DNA of 64,000 bases. Origin: an uncultured Bacilli bacterium. Lineage in GTDB: Bacteria; Bacillota_I; Bacilli_A; RFN20; CAG-826. This document shows positions 18,840 through 27,171 of the stretch, one piece after another; within the stretch, counting starts at the first letter, position 1; each line of letters opens with the position of its first letter. The translations under genes were made by a program, and so were the position numbers. Location: contig CALVXK010000001.1 of assembly GCA_944369075.1 (NCBI GenBank), positions 97,409-161,408 on the forward strand. The letters run 5' to 3'. The notes beneath the pieces were generated by a model. The model was not told the origin of the DNA. It made no database searches and saw nothing but the letters and a program-made list of their open reading frames with translations.

Positions 18840-19394
18840 CTATGCATTTTTAAGCATTATCTCATTTTTCATCTTTGAAAAAGTGGCATTTCCAATTCCA
18901 TCAACATTTTTTAAATCTTCTAAAGTATAAAATTGACCATTTTCTTCTCGATATTGATAAATTTTATTCGCAATTGTTTCCCCTACCCCAGAAATTGAAT
19001 CAAGTTCATCAACACTAGCTTCATTGATATTAACTTTTTCAATAACATTATTGCCACAAACATCATCTAATTCAAATTTAGATGGAATAAAGTAAGATTC
19101 ATTATCTTTTAAGGGTGCTTCAAAAAAATAACATCTATCATCAGCAGTATCAGTTACTCCACCAGCGAGTTCGATTAAATCAGCCATTGTCGCACCTTCA
19201 TCTAAAGTATAATTGTTCGGTGAAACTACATCTCCAGTAATTCCAACAGTTATTGTTCCACTATCTGTTAATGAACCACCATTAGATATCCCTCCACCAT
19301 CTCCACTACTTTCTAAATTTGGATCAATTGCTTTCATAACAACTAAACCAACAATAGTTAAAAGAACACCAATTATAACGACTTTGCCTAACAT
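18840..19394 (-). CDS. comEA: Competence DNA receptor ComEA
   Basis: ComEA binds double-stranded DNA at the outer face of the membrane and feeds ComEC. A single N-terminal membrane helix (VVIIGVLLTIVGLVVMKAI) is followed by a Gly/Ser linker. Next is an SLBB-type domain (ITVGITGDVVSPNNYTLDEG) and a C-terminal tandem helix-hairpin-helix domain (INEASVDELDSISGVGETIA and NVDGIGNATFSKMK). The ATG comes right after the T-run of the greA terminator, and its GGAGG site is the 3' arm of that terminator stem. Confidence 0.94.
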   Translation of the reverse strand: MLGKVVIIGVLLTIVGLVVMKAIDPNLESSGDGGGISNGGSLTDSGTITVGITGDVVSPNNYTLDEGATMADLIELAGGVTDTADDRCYFFEAPLKDNESYFIPSKFELDDVCGNNVIEKVNINEASVDELDSISGVGETIANKIYQYREENGQFYTLEDLKNVDGIGNATFSKMKNEIMLKNA

Positions 19395-19440
19395 AAAAAA
19401 CCTCCATCTATATACAAGAATGTTTTGATGGAGGTTTTTT
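19395..19440 (-). terminator. greA terminator overlapping the comEA ribosome binding site
   Basis: An 8-bp GC-containing stem (CCTCCATC/GATGGAGG, 19401-19408 with 19427-19434), extended by A/T pairs on both sides, is followed on the minus strand by TTTTTT and then directly by the comEA ATG at 19394. The GGAGG in the 3' arm is the only ribosome binding site available to comEA. Confidence 0.9.
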
Positions 19441-19460
19441 ATCCCTATTAAATTAATTTT

Positions 19461-19946
19461 TTAAATAATTTCTAGAATTTCAATATCGTAAGGATGAGTT
19501 GCATTTACAGTTACAACATCTCCAACCCTGCTTCCAATTAATGCTTGTCCTAAAGCACATTCATTAGAAATTCTCATGTTATTTGGATCAGTTAATGGAT
19601 CAGCTTCAATTGATGAAACAATTTTAACTGTAAATTCTTTATTTAAAGTAACGTCTTTAAATTTTACTGTTGAAGAAATTCTAACTTCATTTTTCTTTTT
19701 GCTTTCATTAACAACTTTAGCATTAGCTAAAATAGCTTCAATCTCTTTAATTCTAGCTTCAACTTCAGCTTGTTTAGTTCTTGCAGCATCATAATCAGCG
19801 TTTTCAGAAAGGTCGCCCATTGCTCTAGCATTTTGTAAAGCTTCAATAACTTGAGGTCTTTCTTCATCAATTAATCTTCTATATTCTTTTTGTAAATCTT
19901 CTAAACCTTCTTGGGTTAAAATAAATTCTTTTGTAGTTGCAGCCAT
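19461..19946 (-). CDS. greA: Transcription elongation factor GreA
   Basis: GreA enters the RNA polymerase secondary channel and promotes cleavage of backtracked transcripts. The N-terminal coiled coil contains the acidic tip region LSENADYDAARTKQAEVEAR. The C-terminal FKBP-like domain ends with VGDVVTVNATHPYDIEILEI. Length 161 is typical. A GGGAGG site precedes the ATG. It is followed by a strong terminator, and a degenerate TACAAT-type -10 lies upstream, so it may form its own unit downstream of the DUF1292 gene. Confidence 0.96.
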   Translation of the reverse strand: MAATTKEFILTQEGLEDLQKEYRRLIDEERPQVIEALQNARAMGDLSENADYDAARTKQAEVEARIKEIEAILANAKVVNESKKKNEVRISSTVKFKDVTLNKEFTVKIVSSIEADPLTDPNNMRISNECALGQALIGSRVGDVVTVNATHPYDIEILEII

Positions 19947-19984
19947 ATATTCCTCCCGCGTTTCGTTATTGTATCACAATTTCC

Positions 19985-20251
19985 TTATTTAATCTCTTGA
20001 ATTTTAGGATCACTTTGATAAGCGTTTAATACTTCTTCAGCTTCTTCAAGTTCTTCATCATCAGTAACTTCAAAAAGTTCACCATCATCTGTATAACGCA
20101 TAACTATTATATCATCTGGAGAAGAAGGTTCATAAATAAAAGCGTATTCAGCACCTCTTTCCTTATTTTCGTAAGTAAAAAGTATCTTGAATAAATATTC
20201 TTTACCATCTTCATCATAGATTTTAATATCATCATCGCCTAATCTTTCCAT
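19985..20251 (-). CDS. DUF1292 family protein (YrzB-like)
   Basis: A small acidic protein of 88 residues with the DUF1292 pattern: DEDGKEYLFKILFTYE, EYAFIYEP and a terminal FEVTDDEELEEAEEVLNAY. The molecular role of the family is unknown. The start follows the ruvX stop by 1 nt. In B. subtilis the order is alaS-yrzL-yrrK(ruvX)-yrzB, and this gene occupies the yrzB place, which supports the assignment. Confidence 0.88.
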   Translation of the reverse strand: MERLGDDDIKIYDEDGKEYLFKILFTYENKERGAEYAFIYEPSSPDDIIVMRYTDDGELFEVTDDEELEEAEEVLNAYQSDPKIQEIK

Positions 20252-20252
20252 A

Positions 20253-20675
20253 TTACTTTTTACTCCTTAAATAATCTTCTAAAATGACAAATGCTGAAAC
20301 CATATCGATATATTTCTTTAAATCACTAGGTTTTACTCCGCCTTCTAAAAGTCTTTCTTTAGCCTCATAAGTCGAATAAGACTCATCATGAAGGATGATA
20401 TTTAAATTAGGATCTAATTTTAATAAATCATCTTTAAACCTTTGAGTTGATTTACATCTATCACCTTCTTGGCGATCAATTTGTAGAGGATATCCCATTA
20501 CAATATTTGTAATTTCTAGCTCTTTACAAACTTCAATAACATGTTCTCTAGCTTTTTTATAGTTTCCTCTTTCAAAGGAAAAATTCTCGTAGTTATGAAT
20601 AATTCCTAAACTATCTGAATAAGCTATTCCAATTGTTGTTGTTCCTAGATCTAATCCTAAATATTTTTCTTCCAT
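20253..20675 (-). CDS. ruvX: RuvX/YqgF RNase H-fold nuclease
   Basis: This family acts as a putative Holliday junction resolvase and in 16S pre-rRNA 5' processing. The N-terminal YLGLDLGTTTIGIAYSD holds the catalytic Asp. VMGYPLQIDRQEG follows, then DESYSTYEAKERL with the second acidic site and a helical tail with the conserved Asp (KYIDMVSAFVILEDYL). Length 140 is normal. It lies 4 nt after alaS; the small reoM (yrzL) gene usually found between them is missing. Confidence 0.93.
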   Translation of the reverse strand: MEEKYLGLDLGTTTIGIAYSDSLGIIHNYENFSFERGNYKKAREHVIEVCKELEITNIVMGYPLQIDRQEGDRCKSTQRFKDDLLKLDPNLNIILHDESYSTYEAKERLLEGGVKPSDLKKYIDMVSAFVILEDYLRSKK

Positions 20676-20679
20676 CTTT

Positions 20680-23283
20680 TTATTTTACAAAACTTTCGAT
20701 AGGAAATTCATCAATTTTAGATACATCAACGATATTTCCTTGGGCTCTATCAGGTTTTCCACCGCCATTTCCACCACAAAGTTTACTTAATTCTTTCATT
20801 ATATTTCCAGAGGAAACTCCTTTTTCAACTTGTGATTTACTTGTAGCAATAATAACTGGATGTTTACCATCTTCATTGCAAACTAAGACTACTAAATAAT
20901 CACTATTTTTTGACTTAATTACATCTAAAACATGCATAATTCCACCTCTATTGAGGTCTTCGAAATATCTGCATAAAACTGTAACTCCGTTAATTGTCTT
21001 GACACTCTTAATAATATCATTGAGTTTAGATTTAAGTACTTTTTCTTCGATTTTAGCAAGTTTATCTTTTTCAGTTTTAAGTTCGTCATTTAAAGAAGAG
21101 ATTCTACTTAAAATTTCTCCGTTAGATTTAGCGCTTAATGAAACTTTTACTTCACCTAAAAGTTCGTCTTTTTGTTTTAAGTATTTATAAGCTTCTAATG
21201 ATGTAACGGCTTCAATTCTTCTTACACCTGCAGAAATACTTTCTTCAGACTTAATAATGAATAACCCAATATCTGATGTATTCTTAACATGAGTTCCACC
21301 ACAGAATTCTTTAGAATCTTCTCCAAAGCAAACTACTCTAACAATATCGCCGTATTTTTCGTCAAATTCACTAAGAGCACCTATTTTTTTAGCTTCATCA
21401 ATAGGAAGTTCAAGTACTTTTCCTTCAATTGCTTGAGCAATATATTCATTGACTTGTCTTTCAATTCTATTTAATGTTGCTTGATCAATTTTTTCAAAGT
21501 GAGAAAAATCGAATCTAAGATAATTTTCATTAACAAAACTACCTTTTTGATGAACATCATTTCCAACAAATTTTATTAAAGCTGCTTGTAAGAGGTGGGT
21601 AGCACTATGATTTCTCATAATTGCAAATCTTCTTTGCTTATCAAGCTTTAATTTTAATGAATCACCAACTTTTAATGTTCCATAACTTACTTTTATATGA
21701 TGTAAATGTTGTTTATTAGGAGCTTTAATAACGTTAGTTACATTTGCTGAGAAGTTTTCATTAGAAACAACGCCAGTATCTGCAACTTGTCCGCCCATTT
21801 CAGCATAAAAATTAGTTTTATCAAATATTACATCGCCTTCATCATCAATTGAATCAACTTTAACTCCATCTTTAAATAAGCCAATAACTTTTGATTCTAA
21901 ATCATCAAAATCATATGTAAATTCACTTGGAAGATTAAAATCTAATAAATCTTTTGATTGTTTATTAAATGATTCAATATTTTTTCTTGAAGCTCTTGCA
22001 ATTTCTTTTTGTTTATTTAAACATTGATTAAAAACGTCAACATCTACACTGACATTATTATCTTTACAAATTTCAAGAGTTAATTCGATAGGGAAACCAT
22101 AAGTATCATATAATTTGAAAGCATCTTCACCAGAAAGAGAAGTTTTGCCCTCAATCATAGTATTAAGCATATTTTCGCCTGAAGTAAGAGTTTTAAGGAA
22201 CTTCTCTTCTTCTGACTTAATAATCTTCATTAAATAATCTTTTTTATCAACTAAATAAGGATAGAATCCTTTCATTACATTGATAACTGTTGGAACTAAC
22301 TTATATAAGAATGGTTCTTTAAATCCAAGTTTTTGACCATATCGCATTGCTCTTCTTAAAAGTCTTCTTAATACATAGCCTCTTCCTTCATTAGAGAAAA
22401 GTTCTCCATCTGCTAAAGCAAATGTACAAGCTCTAATATGATCAGCAATAACTCTATAAGGCATTAAATATTCGCCTTCATATGGTTTTTGACATAATTT
22501 TTGAGTTTCTTCAATTATTGGATAAAATAAATCAGTTTCAAAGTTTGTGTCAGTTCCTTGTAAAACACAAGCAATTCTTTCTAATCCTGCACCAGTATCA
22601 ATATTTTTATGAGGTAATTCTTTATAATCTTCTCTTTTAACACCATTCACAGCATTAAATTGTGAAAAAACAATTCCCCAAATTTCAATATATCTATCGT
22701 TTTCGATATCATCTTCTAATAATTTAACACCTAAATGGTTCTCATCCCATTTTTCGCCTCTATCATAGAAGACTTCGGTATTTGGTCCACAAGGCCCTTC
22801 GCCAATTTGCCAGAAATTACCTTCAAGTGGAATTAAATGATCTTTGGCCATTCCTTGTTTAATCCAAAGGTCTCTAGTTTCTAAATCACTTGGGTGATAA
22901 GTTACATATAATTTATCTTTATCTAAACCAAAATATTTTTCATTAGTTAAGATATCAAAAGCCCATTCAATAATTTCTTTTCTAAAATAATCACCAATCG
23001 AGAAATTGCCAAGCATTTCAAAAAATGTATGGTGTCTAGCAGTTCTACCAACATTATCAATATCGTTAGTTCTAATACATTTTTGAACGTTAGTTATTCT
23101 TTTTGATTCAGGTATTTCGCTACCATCAAAATACTTTTTTAAAGCAGCAACGCCAGCATTAATCCAAAGTAATGATGGATCATTATGAGGGATTAAACTA
23201 GCTCCTGGTTCAATCATATGACCTCTTTCTTTAAAGAAATTTAACCAAGTTTCTCTAATTTGTTGTGAAGATAATTTTCTCAT
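20680..23283 (-). CDS. alaS: Alanine-tRNA ligase
   Basis: AlaRS charges tRNA-Ala and edits mischarged Ser and Gly. The class II core is recognised by RHHTFFEMLGNFSIGDYFRK and GAGLERIACVLQG. The editing domain carries HSATHLLQAAL and CGGTHV, the zinc ligands. A C-terminal C-Ala domain ends the 867-residue protein (RAQGNIVDVSKIDEF), with the glycine-rich GGNGGGKPDRAQG. An AAAGGAG site precedes the ATG. Expression is controlled by the T-box leader just upstream. Confidence 0.98.
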   Translation of the reverse strand: MRKLSSQQIRETWLNFFKERGHMIEPGASLIPHNDPSLLWINAGVAALKKYFDGSEIPESKRITNVQKCIRTNDIDNVGRTARHHTFFEMLGNFSIGDYFRKEIIEWAFDILTNEKYFGLDKDKLYVTYHPSDLETRDLWIKQGMAKDHLIPLEGNFWQIGEGPCGPNTEVFYDRGEKWDENHLGVKLLEDDIENDRYIEIWGIVFSQFNAVNGVKREDYKELPHKNIDTGAGLERIACVLQGTDTNFETDLFYPIIEETQKLCQKPYEGEYLMPYRVIADHIRACTFALADGELFSNEGRGYVLRRLLRRAMRYGQKLGFKEPFLYKLVPTVINVMKGFYPYLVDKKDYLMKIIKSEEEKFLKTLTSGENMLNTMIEGKTSLSGEDAFKLYDTYGFPIELTLEICKDNNVSVDVDVFNQCLNKQKEIARASRKNIESFNKQSKDLLDFNLPSEFTYDFDDLESKVIGLFKDGVKVDSIDDEGDVIFDKTNFYAEMGGQVADTGVVSNENFSANVTNVIKAPNKQHLHHIKVSYGTLKVGDSLKLKLDKQRRFAIMRNHSATHLLQAALIKFVGNDVHQKGSFVNENYLRFDFSHFEKIDQATLNRIERQVNEYIAQAIEGKVLELPIDEAKKIGALSEFDEKYGDIVRVVCFGEDSKEFCGGTHVKNTSDIGLFIIKSEESISAGVRRIEAVTSLEAYKYLKQKDELLGEVKVSLSAKSNGEILSRISSLNDELKTEKDKLAKIEEKVLKSKLNDIIKSVKTINGVTVLCRYFEDLNRGGIMHVLDVIKSKNSDYLVVLVCNEDGKHPVIIATSKSQVEKGVSSGNIMKELSKLCGGNGGGKPDRAQGNIVDVSKIDEFPIESFVK

Positions 23284-23299
23284 TTTTCTTCTCCTTTAA

Positions 23300-23520
23300 T
23301 AAATAAAAAATTCCTAAAAAACATATTTTAGGAACGAAGTTTTTAATCGCGGTACCATCCTAATTCAAAAATAAATTTTGCTCTTAATTAGAATGCTATT
23401 TAACGCATAACTGCGAGGCTTTTAACCTTTATTTTGGAAGTGGCTGATTAATCTTTTCTATAAGGCATTTCACCAATAAGCCCCTCTCTAAGATAGAAAA
23501 ATTATTAATCTCTTTTCCTA
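23300..23520 (-). promoter_or_regulatory. T-box riboswitch controlling alaS
   Basis: The T-box sequence AGGATGGTACCGCGA lies at 23347-23361 (minus strand) and would pair with the tRNA acceptor end. Upstream is a structured stem I region including a GGTGAAA apical motif. A GCC alanine codon followed by A (23442-23444) is a candidate specifier. Downstream a 9-bp stem (TTCCTAAAA/TTTTAGGAA, 23311-23319 with 23326-23334) followed by a T-rich run forms the terminator. Uncharged tRNA-Ala should stabilise the antiterminator. The specifier choice is the weakest part. Confidence 0.93.
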
Positions 23521-23526
23521 GCCAAA

Positions 23527-23555
23527 ATTATAATGAAACAAATATCAATAATCAA
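23527..23555 (-). promoter_or_regulatory. Promoter of the alaS T-box leader
   Basis: TTGATT (23550-23555), a 17-nt spacer and TATAAT (23527-23532) on the minus strand lie directly upstream of the T-box leader and downstream of the membrane protein stop. Confidence 0.85.
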
Positions 23556-23562
23556 ATAAAAA

Positions 23563-24132
23563 TTAGTAAATAACGATAGGTTTATGTCTAAATAAAGTGC
23601 TTACTCGATAAAAATATAAAATATCGTTAACTAACATGATTGAACTAAAACAAATGGCTCCAATACCAACTAAAGTTGTTCCATTTGAAGGAAAAAAGTT
23701 ATCTATAATAATTTTATTTCCCCAGTTAACTGCTAAAAAATATAATGGTTGGAAAAATAAAGAAATCGCTAAAAGAGTATTAACTAAAGTAAAAATTAAC
23801 AATAGTGTTTTTCTTGAGGCAAAAATAAACATAAATACTAAACTTATGATAAAAGCAGTTAATAAAATAAATGTAATATAATCAAAAGAAAGCGTAACAG
23901 GAACGAATAAAGAAGAATTCATATGTAAAACTCCATCCACATAAGTCCCATTTAATACAGCACTACTTTCGCCTAAAATAGCGTGTCCTGAAAGAATAAA
24001 ACTAATCTCAGATCCATTTATTTCGTCGTTAAACTTAATGCCTTCAATATCAAGAGAAAAAAGGCATACTAAGGCAATAGTTAATAAAATAATAGAAAAT
24101 ATTAATAAAATGATACGAGAATAACGCCTCAT
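23563..24132 (-). CDS. Four-helix membrane protein (189 aa)
   Basis: I do not recognise the family. Helix 1 (RIILLIFSIILLTIALVCLF) is followed by an extracytoplasmic stretch of about 55 residues with short Gly/Ser/Asn motifs. Three further helices follow, centred near residues 95, 115 and 160, and the tail is short and basic (STLFRHKPIVIY). The ATG at 24132 overlaps the last base of mnmA, so it is translationally coupled to mnmA. It lies immediately upstream of the alaS promoter. A membrane role is all that can be said. Confidence 0.7.
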   Translation of the reverse strand: MRRYSRIILLIFSIILLTIALVCLFSLDIEGIKFNDEINGSEISFILSGHAILGESSAVLNGTYVDGVLHMNSSLFVPVTLSFDYITFILLTAFIISLVFMFIFASRKTLLLIFTLVNTLLAISLFFQPLYFLAVNWGNKIIIDNFFPSNGTTLVGIGAICFSSIMLVNDILYFYRVSTLFRHKPIVIY

Positions 24133-25265
24133 TAAAAAATTTCTTCTCCTTTATAATAAACGTGATCTATAAAACCACCACCAACACACTCTTCGTTTTC
24201 TCTATAAAAAACACAAGCTTGGCCAGGTGTAACTGCTTTATAAGGTTCATCAAAAACAAGTTTAACATCTCCGTTTTCTAAATTATAGCAAGTTACTCCT
24301 TTATCATCTTGACGATATCTAAATTTAACAAAAAGATGTTCGCCATCTTTTACTTTTTCATTAAAGACATTCATAGAAGTAATAATTGCCGAATCACTTA
24401 ATAAATGTTCATCATTATCGCCACTTGCAACATATAAAATATTGTTTTTAACATCTTTTTTACAAACATAGTAAGGATTTGCTTTTAAGCCATGAATTCC
24501 ACCTATTCCTAAGCCTTTTCTTTGACCTAAAGTGTAATACATAACTCCTTCATGCTCTCCTAAAACAATATTTTTATTAATCTCTACAATTTTACCTTTT
24601 TGGGCAGGAATATAGTTTTTTAAAAACTCTTTAAAATTTCTTTCCCCAATAAAACAAATACCTGTACTATCTTTTTTATGTTCAACGGATACTAAATTTA
24701 GTTTTTCAGCTATTTCTCTTACTTCTTTTTTTGTTATATCGCCTAAAGGAAATAAGCATGATTTTAATTGATAAGAAGAAATTTGGCTCAAAAAATATGA
24801 TTGATCTTTTGTTTTATCAAAAGCTTTATATAAATAAGTTTTGTTATCTTTATCCACTCTTTTTGCATAATGTCCCATTGCAATCATGTCACAGCCATTT
24901 TGTTTTGCAAAGTCTAAAAAAGGACCAAATTTAATATATTTATTGCATAAAATGTCAGGATTTGGTGTTCTTCCTTTTTTATATTCATTAAGAAAATAAG
25001 AAAAAACGTTATCCCAATATTCTTTAATATAATCTATTCTTAAAAGTGGAAGATTCAATCTTTCAGCAACATCTTTTGCATCAAGGTAATCTTGTTCTTG
25101 TGGACAAATATTATTATCAACTGTAGGATTTCCTAGATAATCATTGTTCATCATTGAATCCCAGTTTCTCATAAAACCACAAACAACATCATAGCCTTGT
25201 TCTTTTAATAAATAGGCAGCAACCGCACTATCAACTCCGCCACTTAAACCAATCATTACTTTCAT
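24132..25265 (-). CDS. mnmA: tRNA-specific 2-thiouridylase MnmA
   Basis: MnmA makes s2U34 in tRNAs for Lys, Glu and Gln. The PP-loop ATPase motif GLSGGVDSAVAAYLL opens the protein. The two catalytic cysteines are in TPNPDILCNKYIKF (near residue 110) and DSTGICFIGERNF (near residue 205). The C-terminal barrel ends with AVTPGQACVFY. Length 377 is typical. It starts 2 nt after dtd without its own ribosome binding site, so it is likely coupled to dtd. Confidence 0.97.
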   Translation of the reverse strand: MKVMIGLSGGVDSAVAAYLLKEQGYDVVCGFMRNWDSMMNNDYLGNPTVDNNICPQEQDYLDAKDVAERLNLPLLRIDYIKEYWDNVFSYFLNEYKKGRTPNPDILCNKYIKFGPFLDFAKQNGCDMIAMGHYAKRVDKDNKTYLYKAFDKTKDQSYFLSQISSYQLKSCLFPLGDITKKEVREIAEKLNLVSVEHKKDSTGICFIGERNFKEFLKNYIPAQKGKIVEINKNIVLGEHEGVMYYTLGQRKGLGIGGIHGLKANPYYVCKKDVKNNILYVASGDNDEHLLSDSAIITSMNVFNEKVKDGEHLFVKFRYRQDDKGVTCYNLENGDVKLVFDEPYKAVTPGQACVFYRENEECVGGGFIDHVYYKGEEIF

Positions 25266-25267
25266 AA

Positions 25268-25717
25268 CTAAAATATTTCCTTTGAATCAAGAATTATAGT
25301 AAAAGGCCCATCATTTGTTAAATTAATTTTCATATCAGCACCAAATACACCTGTTTTTGGTGGTAAATTAAGCTCTTCTAAACATTTATTAAAATAAATA
25401 TATAATTTATCAGCCTCGTCTGGTTTTAAAGCATCGATAAATGAAGGTCTATTACCCTTTCTTAAATTTGCATATAAAGTAAATTGAGATACTGATAAAA
25501 TTTCACCTTTAACATCGAAAATTGATAAATTTGTCTTTCCATTTTCATCTTCAAATATTCTTAATTTTGAAATTTTTTCTGCCATTTTATTAGCTATTTC
25601 TTCATTATCTCCATTCGTAAAAGAGACTAATAAAAGGTAACCTTTACTAATGGAAGAATAAACTTTTTGATCTATACTTAAACTTGCGTCTAATACTCTT
25701 TGAATTACAACTTTCAT
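25268..25717 (-). CDS. dtd: D-aminoacyl-tRNA deacylase
   Basis: Dtd hydrolyses D-aminoacyl-tRNA, proofreading chirality. Family motifs are MKVVIQRVLDASLSID at the N-terminus, SVSQFTLYANLRKGNRPSF (the SQxT active-site loop) and TGVFGADMKINLTNDGPFTI (the Gly-cisPro-like region). Length 149 is typical. No ribosome binding site lies near the ATG. TAGAAT at 25725-25730 is 7 nt before it, fitting a leaderless transcript. It is divergent from rarA across a 143-nt gap. Confidence 0.95.
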   Translation of the reverse strand: MKVVIQRVLDASLSIDQKVYSSISKGYLLLVSFTNGDNEEIANKMAEKISKLRIFEDENGKTNLSIFDVKGEILSVSQFTLYANLRKGNRPSFIDALKPDEADKLYIYFNKCLEELNLPPKTGVFGADMKINLTNDGPFTIILDSKEIF

Positions 25718-25860
25718 GTTATAAATTCTACCTCATTTATTTATTAAATTTAATACTAATAATCTACTAATTTATTCTTTAAAACTATTAATCCATATCA
25801 TTTAATTTTTTAGTAATTTGTTTTTAGATTATTACAATTTTTTAGTTTATAATCTAGAGC

Positions 25861-27135
25861 ATGAACAAACCTTTAGCATTCAGAATAAGACCAAAAACAT
25901 TAAAAGATATAATAGGACAAGAAGATTTAGTTGGGGAAAATGGCTTTTTAACAAATAGCGTTAAAGCTGAAACTCCCATCTCTTTTATTTTATATGGGCC
26001 ACCTGGAACTGGAAAGACTACTATTGCTGAAGCTTATGCCAATTCTTTAAAAGCTCACACGATTAAACTAAATGCAGTAACTTCTAATAAAAAAGATATT
26101 GAACAGGCTATTTTAGAAGCTAAACTTTATCCAACAACTATAGTAATAATTGATGAAATTCATCGTATAAACAAAGATAAACAAGATATATTATTACCTT
26201 ATGTTGAAAATGGCACAATATTTTTAATTGGAGCCACCACTGCTAACCCTTATATTTCAATTAACCGTGCAATTAGGAGTAGAGTCCATCTTTTAGAAGT
26301 TAAAACATTAACAACTTCTGATATTGTAACAGGCTTAAAAAGAGCTATTGAAAATAAGGATGGCTATGATAATAAACTTAAAATCGATGATGCTTCTTTA
26401 GAATATATTGCTAAATCTAGTGGTGGTGATTTTCGTTTTGCCTTAAATTACCTAGAAATTTTATCAATATCTTTTAAAAATCAAGAAATAACAATTGATA
26501 AAACTAAAACAGTACTTAAAGTTTCAAATTTAATCACCGATAAAGATGAAGATGGACATTATGATAGTGTTTCAGCTCTACAAAAATCAATTAGAGGCCA
26601 AGACGTTAACGCTGCTTTATATTATGCAGCTAGGCTTTTGATTTCAGGCGATTTAGAAAGTTTGACTCGAAGACTCCTTGTAACTGCCTATGAAGATATT
26701 GGAATTGCCAATCCTCAAGCTTGTATGAGAACAAAAATTGCAATAGATAGTGCATTAACTGTTGGCTTACCAGAAGCCGTTATACCTATTTCTGTTGCAA
26801 TCGTTGATTTATGTTTATCTCCTCATTCTAAAACAGCCTGTTTATCAATGTATAAAGCAATGGATGCAGCAAAAGATATGCCTCTACCGGTTTTAGATTA
26901 TTTAAAATACACTCCTGTTAACGTTGCGGAAGAAGATAAATATCCTTATGATTTACCATCAGTTTGGCCTTATTTACAATATCTCCCAGAGGCTTTAAAA
27001 GATGCTAAATTCTATTTATTAAACAAAAATGCCTCTTCATCTTATGAAAAGGCACTTAATGATAATTATTTAAAAATTTCTAATATAATTCGAAGTTCCA
27101 ATATTAGGGAAGTTAAGAAAAAACATTCAAATTGA
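25861..27135 (+). CDS. rarA: Replication-associated recombination protein RarA (MgsA)
   Basis: RarA is a clamp-loader-like AAA+ ATPase acting at stalled replication forks. Walker A GPPGTGKTT is at residues 46-54, Walker B IIDEIHR near 98 and sensor 1 IGATTANP follows. The C-terminal tetramerisation part has the family segment RRLLVTAYEDIGIANPQA. Length 424 is normal. There is no ribosome binding site. TATAAT at 25848-25853 lies 7 nt before the ATG, so the mRNA is probably leaderless. The dtd/rarA neighbourhood resembles B. subtilis yrvN. Confidence 0.96.
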   Translation: MNKPLAFRIRPKTLKDIIGQEDLVGENGFLTNSVKAETPISFILYGPPGTGKTTIAEAYANSLKAHTIKLNAVTSNKKDIEQAILEAKLYPTTIVIIDEIHRINKDKQDILLPYVENGTIFLIGATTANPYISINRAIRSRVHLLEVKTLTTSDIVTGLKRAIENKDGYDNKLKIDDASLEYIAKSSGGDFRFALNYLEILSISFKNQEITIDKTKTVLKVSNLITDKDEDGHYDSVSALQKSIRGQDVNAALYYAARLLISGDLESLTRRLLVTAYEDIGIANPQACMRTKIAIDSALTVGLPEAVIPISVAIVDLCLSPHSKTACLSMYKAMDAAKDMPLPVLDYLKYTPVNVAEEDKYPYDLPSVWPYLQYLPEALKDAKFYLLNKNASSSYEKALNDNYLKISNIIRSSNIREVKKKHSN

Positions 27136-27171
27136 TCTATTCAATAAATATTTTCTTGGATAGATCAATTT
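27129..27171. terminator. Bidirectional terminator shared by rarA and pdp
   Basis: A perfect 12-bp inverted repeat (AAATTGATCTAT at 27129-27140, ATAGATCAATTT at 27160-27171) spans the ends of both convergent genes, including their stop codons. T-rich runs lie beyond each arm (TTTTTTC on the minus side, TAACTTCTTCTTTTTG on the plus side). The pdp stop and last codons are inside it. Confidence 0.75.
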
